A stretch of DNA of 64,000 nucleotides from Deinobacterium chartae (GCF_014202645.1 NZ_JACHHG010000008.1:62001-126000); one strand, 5' to 3'; positions 15,890 to 24,018 are shown, numbered from the stretch's first letter. Notes: a model not told the origin generated them from the sequence alone. A program made the numbers and translations.

Positions 15890-16744
15890 CTAAAACCGGA
15901 AGAGCCGGTCCCAGGGCCGCCGTCTGAGCGGAGCGAGCAGTTTGACGGACGGCTGGGGGCCGTCTCCTATCAGCTGCGGCAGCGGGTAGGCGGGCAGGCG
16001 GCCCACCGCCTGCACCTTGACCAGCAGCGCGGTGATGTTGTCGGGACCGCCCAGGCGGTTGGCCTCGGCGACCAGCGTCACCACCGCGCCCTGTGCGGAG
16101 GGGGCCAGCTTCATCAGCTCGCAGATGCGGTCGTCCTCGAGAACGCCGCTGAGGCCGTCCGAGCACAGCAGCAGCTGGTCGCCCGCCTCGAGGCGCAGGC
16201 CGGTCAGGTCGAGCCGCAGCAGGGCCGCGCTGCCCAGCGCGTTGGAGATGACGTTGCGCCAGCGGTGCACCCGCGCTTCTTGCTCGGTGAGCAGCCCCAG
16301 GCGCTGCTGCTCGGCCACCCAGGAGTGGTCGCGGGTCAGGTGCGTGAGCTTGCCGCCGCGCAGCAGGTACGCGCGCGAGTCACCGATGTTGGCGATGATG
16401 GCCGCTCCGTCGTCGACCACCACGGCGGTCAGGGTGGTTCCCATGCCGCGCCGTTCGGGCTTGTGGGCTTCTTGGTGCAAGCGGGTATTGACCTGCTCGA
16501 GCGAGCGCACCAGCCGCTGCGGGGTGGGGCCGTTCAGCTGCAGGTACGTCTCCTGCAGCCCGCTGACGGCCATGGTGCTGGCGACGTCGCCCGCGTTGTG
16601 CCCGCCCATGCCGTCGGCCACCGCGAACAGGCCGCCGCTGGGGAGCGACAGGGCCAGACCGCAGTCCTCGTTGAGTGCGCGGGTCTGGCCCCGGTCGCTG
16701 AGCAGAGCGACCTCGAGGCGGGTGGTGGCCTCGGAATAAATCAC
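15890..16744 (-). CDS. PP2C-family serine/threonine protein phosphatase
   Basis: 284 residues from GTG 16744. Metal-binding and catalytic motifs of the bacterial PP2C (Stp/PrpC) group are complete: S-D-R-G-Q-T-R-A-L-N-E-D, V-A-D-G-M-G-G-H, I-G-D-S-R-A-Y-L, D-H-S, C-S-D-G-L-S-G and G-G-P-D-N-I-T. It should dephosphorylate proteins phosphorylated by Hanks-type kinases, with two or three Mn2+/Mg2+ ions. The ATG at 16750 is only two codons upstream, but a TATAGT element (16756-16751) ends immediately before it and lies six bases before the GTG, the spacing used elsewhere, so a leaderless GTG start is more consistent. The longer reading frame to 16918 is discarded. No kinase gene is adjacent. Confidence 0.88.
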   Translation of the reverse strand: MIYSEATTRLEVALLSDRGQTRALNEDCGLALSLPSGGLFAVADGMGGHNAGDVASTMAVSGLQETYLQLNGPTPQRLVRSLEQVNTRLHQEAHKPERRGMGTTLTAVVVDDGAAIIANIGDSRAYLLRGGKLTHLTRDHSWVAEQQRLGLLTEQEARVHRWRNVISNALGSAALLRLDLTGLRLEAGDQLLLCSDGLSGVLEDDRICELMKLAPSAQGAVVTLVAEANRLGGPDNITALLVKVQAVGRLPAYPLPQLIGDGPQPSVKLLAPLRRRPWDRLFRF

Positions 16745-16750
16745 AACCAT

Positions 16751-16756
16751 ACTATA
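16751..16756 (-). promoter_or_regulatory. Leaderless -10 element TATAGT
   Basis: TATAGT on the minus strand, six bases before GTG 16744 of the PP2C gene and directly abutting an in-frame ATG that would be upstream of the predicted transcript start. Confidence 0.6.
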
Positions 16757-16946
16757 ACCTGCTGCGAGGAAGCGCTCAGGTAAGTATTTCTCAACCGCTT
16801 TTTTGCCGTTTGGCAGCGATTTGATATAACTTTTTGGTTTTTCATAAAGCGCTGAAGGCATCGCGGCAGCACCGCAGGTCTTTGCAAAACGGTCTGGCCA
16901 GCCGACCGCACGGCCCACAAAGGCAGCGCGGGCTCAATGACCTTGT

Positions 16947-16983
16947 TCTGACAGTCCGGCGACCTCGGTCTGACAGTCAGACC
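16947..16983 (+). promoter_or_regulatory. Repeated operator-like TCTGACAGTC upstream of the ugp-like operon
   Basis: The decamer TCTGACAGTC occurs at 16947-16956 and again at 16969-16978, exactly 22 bp apart (two helical turns). The second copy is embedded in a perfect palindrome GGTCTGAC-A-GTCAGACC (16967-16983). This looks like a tandem site for a dimeric regulator controlling the importer that starts at 17015. The regulator gene is not adjacent. Confidence 0.6.
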
Positions 16984-17014
16984 GTTATTTGAAAGAAGAG
17001 TTAAGGAGGATTCC

Positions 17015-18304
17015 ATGAAGAAAAGCCTGATTGCTCTGGCACTGCTGAGTGCCGGTGTTGCCACCGCCCAGACCACCGTCGAATTCTGGCACAGCCTGGG
17101 AGACGCCAAGCGCAGCGGCTGGATCCAGCAGCGCGCCGACGAGTACAACAAGACCCACCCGGGTGTGAAGATCGTCCCCGTGTATAAGGGCAGCTACAAC
17201 GACAGCCTGCAGGCCACCATCCTGGCAGCCCGCCAGGGCAAGGCCCCTGCCCTGGTCCAAGTCGTTGAGGTCGGCAGCCAGCTGGCCCTCGACAGCGGCG
17301 TGTTCCAGCCGGTCAGCAGCATCAAGAACGTGGACTTCAGCGACTACATCAAGCCGGTCCTGAACTACTACACCATCGGCGGCAAGGTGAACAGCCTGCC
17401 CTTCAACTCCTCGAGCCCGGTGCTGTACTACAACCAGGACCTGATGCAGAAGGCCGGACTGGACCCCAAGCGTCCGCCCACCACCTTCGGCGCCCTGCTC
17501 AAGGCCTGCGATCAGATCAAGGCGGCCGGCCTGGACGCCAAGTGCTTCGGCATGAGCATGAACGGCTGGTTCATCGAGCAGTGGATGAGCCAGCAGGGTG
17601 CCACCCTGCTCAACAACGACAACGGCCGCAAGGCCCGCGCCACCGCGAGCAACCTTGACAGCACCGCCGCGCGCAAGATCTTCCAGTTCTTCAAGGACCT
17701 CAACGACAAGGGCTACTACACCTACAGCGGCAAGCTCGAGGACTGGGACGGCAGCGACGCCATCTTCACCAACCAGAAGGCCGTGTTCCACATCACCTCG
17801 ACCGCCGACATCGTGAACATCGGTGACGCGGCCAAGAAGAGCGGCTTCAAGATGGGCGTGGGCGTGCTGCCGATTCCCGACGGCGCTCCGCGCAACGGCG
17901 TGGTCATCGGCGGCGCGAGCCTGTGGATCTCCAAGGGCATCCCCAAGGCCCAGGCCGAAGCCGCGCTCGACTTCGCGCTGTTCATGACCAACCCCAAGAA
18001 CATGGCCACCTGGCACCAGCTGACCGGCTACTACCCGGTGCGCAACTCCAGCATCGAGCTGCTGCGCAAGGAAGGCTGGTTCTCCAAGGCACCGCTGCAG
18101 ACCGTCGCCTTCAACCAGCTGCAGCAGACCAAGGTGAACGCGGCCAGCGCCGGCGCGCTCAACGGTGCCGCCCTCGAGACCCGCAAGATCATCGAAGAGG
18201 GCATCCAGAAGGTGCTGGCCGGCCAGAGCGTCGACGCCGCCCTCAAGGACACCAAGGCCCGCGTCGACAAGGCCCTGGCCGACTACAACAAGAACTTCCG
18301 CTGA
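17015..18304 (+). CDS. ABC transporter substrate-binding protein, UgpB-like (glycerol-3-phosphate type)
   Basis: 429 residues, with an AAGGAGG ribosome site before ATG 17015. The Sec signal peptide is M-K-K-S then a hydrophobic core and A-T-A-Q cleavage at about residue 18, with no lipobox. The mature protein matches the SBP_bac_1 family and in particular UgpB: V-E-F-W-H-S-L near the start, V-P-V-Y-K-G-S-Y, Q-V-V-E-V-G, L-P-F-N-S-S-S-P-V-L-Y-Y-N, I-G-G-A-S-L-W and W-H-Q-L-T-G-Y-Y-P-V. These segments are the ones that line the glycerol-3-phosphate/glycerophosphodiester pocket of UgpB. The ligand is inferred from similarity only; related proteins bind oligosaccharides. It heads an operon with two permeases. 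Confidence 0.88.
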   Translation: MKKSLIALALLSAGVATAQTTVEFWHSLGDAKRSGWIQQRADEYNKTHPGVKIVPVYKGSYNDSLQATILAARQGKAPALVQVVEVGSQLALDSGVFQPVSSIKNVDFSDYIKPVLNYYTIGGKVNSLPFNSSSPVLYYNQDLMQKAGLDPKRPPTTFGALLKACDQIKAAGLDAKCFGMSMNGWFIEQWMSQQGATLLNNDNGRKARATASNLDSTAARKIFQFFKDLNDKGYYTYSGKLEDWDGSDAIFTNQKAVFHITSTADIVNIGDAAKKSGFKMGVGVLPIPDGAPRNGVVIGGASLWISKGIPKAQAEAALDFALFMTNPKNMATWHQLTGYYPVRNSSIELLRKEGWFSKAPLQTVAFNQLQQTKVNAASAGALNGAALETRKIIEEGIQKVLAGQSVDAALKDTKARVDKALADYNKNFR

Positions 18305-18346
18305 TCCTGGCAGGCGGCCTCGGGCCTGCCCTACCCGTCCTGTGCC

Positions 18347-18368
18347 GCCCCCCCTCCTCGAGGGGGGC
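18347..18368 (+). other. Intercistronic stem-loop in the ugp-like operon
   Basis: GCCCCCC, an 8-nt loop and GGGGGGC between the binding-protein and first permease genes. Such hairpins commonly protect the upstream message from 3' exonucleases so that binding protein is made in excess over permease. There is no T-run, so it is unlikely to be a full terminator. Confidence 0.55.
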
Positions 18369-18391
18369 GCTGGCAATTCGGAGGACCCTGC

Positions 18392-19369
18392 ATGCAGACA
18401 TCCACCCCCTCTCCCGCAAAACCCCGGGCGCGCCGCGCTGTCCGAGTGCGGGCAGCGGACGCGGCGCGCGCGGACAGCGCGGTCTTCAGGGGCAGGTGGC
18501 TGCCCTGGCTGTTCCTGTTGCCCACGCTGCTCGTTCTGGCCCTGTTTCTGTACTATCCGGCCGCTCAGACCCTGCAGCTCAGCGTGTTCCGCAGCAACAT
18601 CGTGCTGGGGACCGAACAGTTCGTGGGGCTCGAGAACTTCGCCGAACTGCTCTCCAGCCCGGTCTATCATCAGGTGCTGCTCCAGACGCTGGTGTACTGC
18701 ACGCTGGTGGTCGTCTTGGGGTTGGGCATCGCGCTGGGCCTGGCATGGCTGGCCAGCCGCCCCATCCGCGGCGGACGCTTTTACCGCCTGATGCTGATCT
18801 ACCCGTATGCGCTGTCTCCGGCCATCGCCGGGACGCTGTGGCTGTTCCTGTTCAATCCAGAGATCGGGCTGGTGAACCAGGTGCTGCAGAGCGTGGCGGG
18901 CCTGAAGCCGCGCTGGCTGGATGACCCGATCCTGGCCTTCGGGCTGGTGACCTTAGCCGCCGTCTGGAAAGGCCTGGGCTACAACGTGGTCTTTTACCTG
19001 GCCGCCATCCAGAACCTGCCGCGCGAGGTGATGGAGGCCGCCGAGATCGACGGGGCCACTCCGGTGCAGAGCTTCTGGCGCATCACCTGGCCGCTGCTCT
19101 CGCCGATGACCTTCTTTCTGCTGGCGACCAACGTGGTGTACGCGCTGTTCGACTCGTTCGGCTTGGTGGACATCCTGACCAAGGGCGGCCCGGTGTACGG
19201 CCAGGCGGGAATCACCACCTTCTTGGTCTACCAGCTCTACCTCGACGGCTTTACCAACTTCAAGACCGGCCTGGCCGCCACCCAGGCGGTGCTGATGCTG
19301 CTGCTGGTCGGTGCGGTGACCGCGCTGCAGTTCCGACTGGGCGGACGCAAGGTGCACTATGGTGCGTAA
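18392..19369 (+). CDS. ABC transporter permease, UgpA/MalF-like
   Basis: 325 residues from ATG 18392 (GGAGG ribosome site). After a 35-residue basic cytoplasmic tail there are six membrane helices. The loop before the last two carries the binding-protein-dependent permease motif E-A-A-E-I-D-G-A-T-P followed by F-W-R-I-T-W-P-L-L-S-P, which docks on the ATPase. With the next gene it would form the heterodimeric channel for the UgpB-like protein. The last 11 bases overlap the start of the second permease. No ATPase gene is present in the operon, so a shared MsmK/UgpC-type ATPase encoded elsewhere must energise it. Confidence 0.88.
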   Translation: MQTSTPSPAKPRARRAVRVRAADAARADSAVFRGRWLPWLFLLPTLLVLALFLYYPAAQTLQLSVFRSNIVLGTEQFVGLENFAELLSSPVYHQVLLQTLVYCTLVVVLGLGIALGLAWLASRPIRGGRFYRLMLIYPYALSPAIAGTLWLFLFNPEIGLVNQVLQSVAGLKPRWLDDPILAFGLVTLAAVWKGLGYNVVFYLAAIQNLPREVMEAAEIDGATPVQSFWRITWPLLSPMTFFLLATNVVYALFDSFGLVDILTKGGPVYGQAGITTFLVYQLYLDGFTNFKTGLAATQAVLMLLLVGAVTALQFRLGGRKVHYGA

Positions 19370-20180
19370 ACCGCTGCCCCTGATCCTGACCCACGCCACT
19401 TTGATCCTCGCCGTGTTTCTGATCGCCAGCCCACTGCTGTTTGCGCTGATCAAGGCCACCCAGGCCAGCAGTGACGTGCTCTCGCCGCGCCTGCTGCCCG
19501 GCGGCGAGTTCCTCGAGAACCTGCGGTCGGTATGGAGCGACGCGCACCTGGGACGCTACATGGTCAACTCGCTTATCGTGACCGTGGCAGTCACCGTGGG
19601 CAAGACCGTGCTCTCGGTAATCTCGGCGCTGGCGTTCGTGTACTTCCGCTTTCCGCTCAAGAGCTTTGCCTTCGCGGTCGTGCTGTTCACGCTGATGCTG
19701 CCCACCGAGCTGCTGATCGTATCGCTGTTCGATCTGATCTCGACCGGACTGAAGTGGTCGGACTCGTACCTGGCGATCATCGTGCCGTTTCTGGCCTCGG
19801 CCACCGGGACTTTTCTGTTCCGGCAACACTTCATGAACATTCCCACCAGCCTGGCCGATGCGGCGCGCATCGACGGCTGCGGGCCGCTGCGCTTCCTGTG
19901 GCACGTGCTCGTCCCGATGAGCTGGAACACCATCGGCGCGCTGGCGGTGATTCAGTTCGTGTACGTGTGGGACCAGTACCTGTGGCCGCTGGTGATCATG
20001 CAAAAAGACGACAAGCAGGTGGTCCAAGTCGGCCTGCGCAAGCTGATCGAGGTGGGCGGTCAGACCGACTGGGGCGCGGTGATGGCGGGAGCCATCATCA
20101 CCATCATTCCGCCGCTGCTGATTTTTACGCTGCTGCAGGAGCAGTTCAGCAAGGGTTTCGCGCTGGGTCAGGACAAGTAA
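19359..20180 (+). CDS. ABC transporter permease, UgpE/MalG-like
   Basis: 273 residues; starts at ATG 19359 inside the end of the upstream permease gene. Six membrane helices and the EAA-loop D-A-A-R-I-D-G-C-G-P then L-W-H-V-L-V-P-M-S. The C-terminal F-A-L-G-Q-D-K is the standard end of the carbohydrate-uptake CUT1 MalG/UgpE group (G-x-x-x-G-A-V-K/x-G). It completes the importer: one binding protein, two permeases, no ATPase. A 10-bp imperfect hairpin follows the stop. Confidence 0.88.
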   Translation: MVRKPLPLILTHATLILAVFLIASPLLFALIKATQASSDVLSPRLLPGGEFLENLRSVWSDAHLGRYMVNSLIVTVAVTVGKTVLSVISALAFVYFRFPLKSFAFAVVLFTLMLPTELLIVSLFDLISTGLKWSDSYLAIIVPFLASATGTFLFRQHFMNIPTSLADAARIDGCGPLRFLWHVLVPMSWNTIGALAVIQFVYVWDQYLWPLVIMQKDDKQVVQVGLRKLIEVGGQTDWGAVMAGAIITIIPPLLIFTLLQEQFSKGFALGQDK

Positions 20181-20191
20181 GGCCGTTCCTG

Positions 20192-20226
20192 CCAGGCCCC
20201 TCGAGGTACGTCCTCGGGGGGTCTGG
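20192..20226 (+). terminator. Hairpin after the ugp-like operon
   Basis: CCAGGCCCCTCGAGG, loop TACGT, CCTCGGGGGGTCTGG, with a few non-paired positions, 12 bp beyond the stop at 20180. T-tail is weak (TTCTG). Confidence 0.55.
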
Positions 20227-20314
20227 TTCTGCCCGGGCGGGAAGCGGGGAAATCATGCCCGGGTCATGGTGCTTGCGGTCTGATGCGGGCATCTCCTCGT
20301 GTGAAAGGACCCGC

Positions 20315-20833
20315 ATGAACCTGCTGACTCCCCGCCTGAACATCACCGCGTTTCGCCTCGAGGACGAGGCTGCCCTGCACGCCATCACCTGCAAGCCGCA
20401 CGTCATGCGCTACATCGGCCGGACCGGACAGCCGTTTACCGCCGAGCAGAACCGGCGCTCGCTCGAGCACTGGATTGCCCGCTCGGAGCGCGGGGAGCCG
20501 GGGCTGTGGGCGGTGAGGCTGCGCGACAGCGACCGCCTGATCGGCTGGTGCGGCTGCTTTCCGTTCCTCGAGACCACCGATCACGAACTCGCCTACATGT
20601 ACGACGACTCGGCGTGGGGGCAGGGCTACGCGACCGAGGCCGGAGCGGCAGCGTTGGACCACTGCTTCGGAACCTACGGCTGGGAGCGGGTGGTGGCCAT
20701 CGTGCGGCATGCCAATCCGGCGTCGGCTCGGGTGCTGGAACGGCTGAACTTCCGGCGCGGCGAGGACATGCAGGTCTTCGGCACACAAACCATGTACTTT
20801 ACGCTGGACCGCCGCGACCACCGCGCGCACTAG
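20315..20833 (+). CDS. GNAT-family N-acetyltransferase (RimJ/RimL-like)
   Basis: 172 residues from ATG 20315, preceded by GAAAGGA. The opening M-N-L-L-T-P-R-L-N-I and the sequence G-Q-G-Y-A-T-E-A (acetyl-CoA pyrophosphate loop, motif A) with a following A-N-P-A-S-A-R-V-L-E-R-L-N-F-R mark the Acetyltransf_3 group that acetylates N-terminal amines of ribosomal proteins or small molecules. The substrate is unknown. The frame remains open back to 19532 because of GC-rich bias, but that stretch overlaps the permease gene and is not coding. It converges with a decayed acetyltransferase of the same superfamily immediately to the right. Confidence 0.85.
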   Translation: MNLLTPRLNITAFRLEDEAALHAITCKPHVMRYIGRTGQPFTAEQNRRSLEHWIARSERGEPGLWAVRLRDSDRLIGWCGCFPFLETTDHELAYMYDDSAWGQGYATEAGAAALDHCFGTYGWERVVAIVRHANPASARVLERLNFRRGEDMQVFGTQTMYFTLDRRDHRAH

Positions 20834-21230
20834 CGCAACGGGCCGCTGATGTGCGCCTGGCCTGCGGCCGTTCCTCGAGACTGCGCAGCCAGCCCTCCGA
20901 GTGCGCTCCGGGCGGCCCGAGCACACGTCGGGAGCGTGCGTGAGGGCACTCGCCTTGAGCTGCACGCGCCGCATCCCGAGCCCTTCGAAGGCGTGGGGCA
21001 GCAGCGGTCTGCTCTCGGTGTTCGGGCCGCGGCGCCAACGGGCAGGAACGATCCGGGGGCGGCCCAGCTCGAGGCGGCGGTGACGAAAGAGAACGTTGTA
21101 CACGCTGCTGCCTGCAGCCAGGCCGGCGCCGTGGTGCACGTCAAGCGGCTCCGGGCGGACGTACCGACCGCTTCGGGCACGCGGGCGAGCACGTTCGCTC
21201 CTGCAGTAAAACCTGGGGGAGGAGAGCGGT
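20830..21230 (-). pseudogene. Degenerate GNAT acetyltransferase remnant
   Basis: No intact gene fills this gap, but the minus strand reads, in one frame, G-S-S-V-Y-N-V-L-F-R-H-R-R-L-E-L-G then R-R-G-P-N-T-E-S and H-A-F-E-G-L-G-M-R-R-V-Q-L-K, which is the acetyl-CoA-binding core of a RimJ/RimL-like acetyltransferase (intact relatives read R-R-L-E-I-G-W-T, N-T-E-A, H-A-F-E-x-L-G). The continuation expected after Q-L-K (Leu-Gly-Ala, Glu-Gly, Leu-Arg) appears in another frame as G-A-H-S-E-G-W-L-R-S-L-E-E-R, and the upstream part lies in a third. So the gene is broken by at least two frameshifts and has lost a clear start. Boundaries are approximate. Confidence 0.65.
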
Positions 21231-21252
21231 TGAGGCTCGGATATACGCTTTG

Positions 21253-21288
21253 TTTAGTATTTACTGAATGAATTGAACGAACTAGCCT
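21253..21288 (+). promoter_or_regulatory. Promoter and candidate operator of the GbsR-type regulator
   Basis: TTTACT (21260-21265), 17 bp, TAGCCT (21283-21288), then five bases to ATG 21294, so probably leaderless. The -35 lies within the imperfect inverted repeat TTTAGTA-TT-TACTGAA (21253-21268), a plausible self-binding site for the MarR-like product. Confidence 0.5.
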
Positions 21289-21293
21289 GAGCT

Positions 21294-21743
21294 ATGCTCT
21301 CTCCACTCGACCAGATCCTCGAGGAATACGGACAGTTTTTCGAGAACTACGGTCTGCCCCGCATCGTCGGACGGGTCTATGGCCTGCTGCTGACCACCGA
21401 CGAGCCCGCCGTGGGCCTCGAGGCCCTGAGCGACCGGCTGCGCATCTCCAGGGCCAGTGCGTCCACCGCCGTACGGCAACTGCACGCCGCACGCATGATC
21501 GACAAGGTGACGCTGCCCGGAGACCGCCGCGACTACTACCGGGTGGCCCCGGACGCCCATGCGCGCTACCTGCGCTCGGGCCTCGAGCAGATGCTGCGGC
21601 TGTCCGATCTGGTGCGGCGCGCGCGCCAGTTGCCCGAACTCGGACCGCAGGCGCGCGAAAAACTCGCCCGCATCGAAGGTCTGTACGACGATCTGGCCCG
21701 CACCCTCGAGGCGTTCTTCGCAGCCCACGAGGCCGGGCGATGA
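21294..21743 (+). CDS. GbsR/MarR-family transcriptional regulator
   Basis: 149 residues. The N-terminal half is a winged helix (V-G-L-E-A-L-S-D-R-L-R-I-S-R-A-S-A-S-T-A-V as the recognition helices, then the wing G-D-R-R-D-Y-Y-R-V), with the opening helix E-E-Y-G-Q-F-F-E-N-Y-G-L-P-R-I-V-G-R typical of GbsR, the choline-sensing repressor group. The C-terminal half is helical and would dimerise. The stop overlaps the ATG of the glycosyltransferase (ATGA), so it most likely senses a compound linked to that enzyme and represses both. The effector cannot be read from the sequence. Confidence 0.85.
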   Translation: MLSPLDQILEEYGQFFENYGLPRIVGRVYGLLLTTDEPAVGLEALSDRLRISRASASTAVRQLHAARMIDKVTLPGDRRDYYRVAPDAHARYLRSGLEQMLRLSDLVRRARQLPELGPQAREKLARIEGLYDDLARTLEAFFAAHEAGR

Positions 21744-22993
21744 GCCGCATCGTCATCTTGACCGTCGGGACCCGGGGCGACGTGCAGCCCTATGCGGCCC
21801 TCGCCCTCGGGCTGCAACGGGCCGGACACGACGTGACGCTGGCCGCTCCGCTCAACTTCCGCGCTTTCGTGGAAAACCAGGGAATCCGCTTTGCCCCCCT
21901 GCGTGCCGACTACCTCGAGCTGGCCTCGAGCGCAGAAGGCAAGCGCACCCTGGGCGGTGACCCGCGCAGCCTGTCCCGGCTGCTGCGCGAACAGGTCGTT
22001 CCCGCCGTGGAACGCATCCTCGAGGATGCCTGGGCGGCAGCGCACGGGGCACAGGCCCTGGTTTTTCATCCCAAGGTCCTCGCCGGCCCTCACCTCGCCG
22101 AGCGCCTGAACGTTCCGGCTTTTGCCGCCGCCACGGTTCCGATGCTCTCTCCCACCACGGCCTTTCCGCTGCCCGGCCTGCTTCCGCCCACCCTGCGGCT
22201 GGGCGCAGCTTTCAACCGCCACTCCTACCGCCTGCTGGGCGCAGCGTCGTGGCCTTTCCGGAAGGTCATCGCGCGCTGGCGCGAACGCATCGGCCTGCCC
22301 GCAGCGTTTGGCGGCGACGGCGTACGCGACGCGGGCGCACGGCGGCTGCCGGTCCTGTACTGTTACAGCGCCACGGTCGTCCCGCGCCCGAGCGACTGGG
22401 ACACGGGCAGCACCGTCACCGGCTACTGGAACCTGCCAAGTGAGCCCTTTAGCCCTGGCCCCGACCTTGTGCGCTTCCTCGAGGCCGGTCCGCCGCCGGT
22501 TTACCTGGGTTTCGGTTCCATGACCCACCCTGACCCGGTCCGGCTCACCCACGAAGTTCTTGCGGCGCTGGAAACCGCCGGGGTCCGCGCGCTGATCTCG
22601 GGCGGCTGGGGCGCGCTCGATGCGCGCTCGCTGCCCGACTTCGCGCAGCGTGTGGACAACCTGCCGCACGAATGGCTCTTTCCCCGGCTGGCCGCCGCAG
22701 TACACCACGGCGGCATGGGCACCACCGCCGCCGCGTTGCAGGCCGGTATTCCGATGGTGGTCTGCCCTTTTGCCACCGACCAGCCGTTCTGGGCCGAGCG
22801 GGCCTACCGCCTGGGCGTCGCACCGCGCCCGCTGCCGGCACGTCGGCTGCGGGCCCAGGAGCTGGCCCGTGCCCTCGAGGTCGCCACTGGCAGCGACGCC
22901 CTGCGCCTGCGCAGCCGTGAGATCGCCGAACGCCTGCGCCTCGAGGACGGGGTCAGGTGCGCGGTGGCCGAGATGACCCGATCTCTCGTCTGA
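21740..22993 (+). CDS. Family 1 glycosyltransferase (sterol/macrolide glucosyltransferase-like, GT-B)
   Basis: 417 residues. Residues 4-16 (I-V-I-L-T-V-G-T-R-G-D-V-Q-P) are the N-terminal signature of UDP-sugar:sterol/lipid glucosyltransferases, and the C-terminal donor domain shows Y-L-G-F-G-S-M and the motif V-H-H-G-G-M-G-T-T-A-A-A-L-Q-A-G-I-P with P-F-A-T-D-Q-P-F-W-A, equivalent to the PSPG-like sugar-nucleotide box. The protein has no signal peptide and should be cytoplasmic or peripheral. Likely substrates are a hydrophobic acceptor such as a carotenoid, hopanoid/sterol-like lipid or macrolide; Deinococci glycosylate carotenoids and lipids, but nothing in the context fixes the acceptor. 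Co-translated with the GbsR-type regulator. Confidence 0.85.
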   Translation: MSRIVILTVGTRGDVQPYAALALGLQRAGHDVTLAAPLNFRAFVENQGIRFAPLRADYLELASSAEGKRTLGGDPRSLSRLLREQVVPAVERILEDAWAAAHGAQALVFHPKVLAGPHLAERLNVPAFAAATVPMLSPTTAFPLPGLLPPTLRLGAAFNRHSYRLLGAASWPFRKVIARWRERIGLPAAFGGDGVRDAGARRLPVLYCYSATVVPRPSDWDTGSTVTGYWNLPSEPFSPGPDLVRFLEAGPPPVYLGFGSMTHPDPVRLTHEVLAALETAGVRALISGGWGALDARSLPDFAQRVDNLPHEWLFPRLAAAVHHGGMGTTAAALQAGIPMVVCPFATDQPFWAERAYRLGVAPRPLPARRLRAQELARALEVATGSDALRLRSREIAERLRLEDGVRCAVAEMTRSLV

Positions 22994-23008
22994 GCGCAGG
23001 CAAACGCC

Positions 23009-23950
23009 TCAGCGGGGCAGCATCCGGTTGAGCACCTGATCGATCAGGGTCATGGCCGAGAGCGGTCCGCCGAACGTCCAGGTGTCTCCGGCAAGACGGT
23101 AGGCCTGCTTGGCCTGCACGAAGGAGAGCCGGTTCCACAGCGGCGTGACCGAGGGGGCCCCGAAGACGTTGTCGTTGTCCTGAGTGATGTAGAAAAAGTT
23201 CTGGGTCCTCAGGGTGGGCAGCACCTCGAGGCTCACCGTGGAAAAACCGTAAAGGTCGGTCTGCTGGGTCCAGGCGTTGCGCAGGCCCAGTCCCTCGAGC
23301 ACCTGGCTGGTCAGGGCGTTCTTGCCGAACAGGCGCATGGTCGGCTGGTTGTCGGTGGTAAAGGCCTGGGTGAGCACGAAGCTCTGGTTCTGACGGCCCG
23401 CGCGGGCCAGTTGGGCCTTGCCCTGGGCCAGCCGCTTGTCGAGGCGGGCCAGCACGTCACGGCCCTGCTGCGCGCGCCCCAGCACCCTGGCGAGGGTGGT
23501 GAAGGTCTGACGCATCTGCTGGTACTGCGAGCTGCCGTCGGTCGGGTACGAATCGAAGGCCAGGGTGGGGGCAATCGCACTCAGACGGCCGTAGGTCTGC
23601 GTGGCCCGGAACTTGGGAACCACGATCAGGTCGGGCTTGAGTTCCATGATCTTCTCGAAGCTGGGCTGCTCACGACCGCCAACGTCCTTGACGCCCGCCC
23701 CGAGCTTCACCGGGATCCTGACCCAGGATTCGTAGCCCTTGATGTCGGCAACGCCGACCGGTTGCACCCCCAGGGCCAGCAGGTCCTCGGTGTAGACCCA
23801 CTCGAGGGCCACCACCCGCTTGGGGGTCTTGGGCACGCAGGTTGTACCCAGCGCGTGCTGGACCGTCATTCCGGCGCAGTTCTGGGCCAGCGCGGCAGAG
23901 GAGGCAAGAAAACCGAGCGTGAGGCTGATAAAACAGGTCATACGGGTCAT
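23009..23950 (-). CDS. Iron-chelate ABC transporter substrate-binding protein (FecB/FepB-like)
   Basis: 313 residues from ATG 23950, eight bases after AAGGAG. The Sec signal peptide ends in A-L-A-Q at about residue 23. The class III periplasmic binding fold is shown by P-K-R-V-V-A-L-E-W near the start, G-V-Q-P-V-G-V, L-K-P-D-L-I-V-V, and a long connecting helix containing R-Q-T-F-T-T-L-A-R-V-L-G. Members bind ferric siderophores or ferric citrate and hand them to a FecCD-type permease. No permease or ATPase gene is next to it, so it is an orphan here. The mature protein begins with two cysteines (C25, C38 by my count), which may be bridged. Upstream promoter has direct repeats that could be an iron-regulator site. 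Confidence 0.85.
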   Translation of the reverse strand: MTRMTCFISLTLGFLASSAALAQNCAGMTVQHALGTTCVPKTPKRVVALEWVYTEDLLALGVQPVGVADIKGYESWVRIPVKLGAGVKDVGGREQPSFEKIMELKPDLIVVPKFRATQTYGRLSAIAPTLAFDSYPTDGSSQYQQMRQTFTTLARVLGRAQQGRDVLARLDKRLAQGKAQLARAGRQNQSFVLTQAFTTDNQPTMRLFGKNALTSQVLEGLGLRNAWTQQTDLYGFSTVSLEVLPTLRTQNFFYITQDNDNVFGAPSVTPLWNRLSFVQAKQAYRLAGDTWTFGGPLSAMTLIDQVLNRMLPR

Positions 23951-24018
23951 GACAGCAACTCCTTAAGGCCGAGGTCACAAACAAATGCCTGATATTTCCA
24001 AGCAGATTACTCGGATTA

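Noticed and set aside
16985-18670. 561-codon minus frame opposite the ugpB-like gene
   Set aside because: Antisense shadow with Gly/Val/Leu-rich translation.
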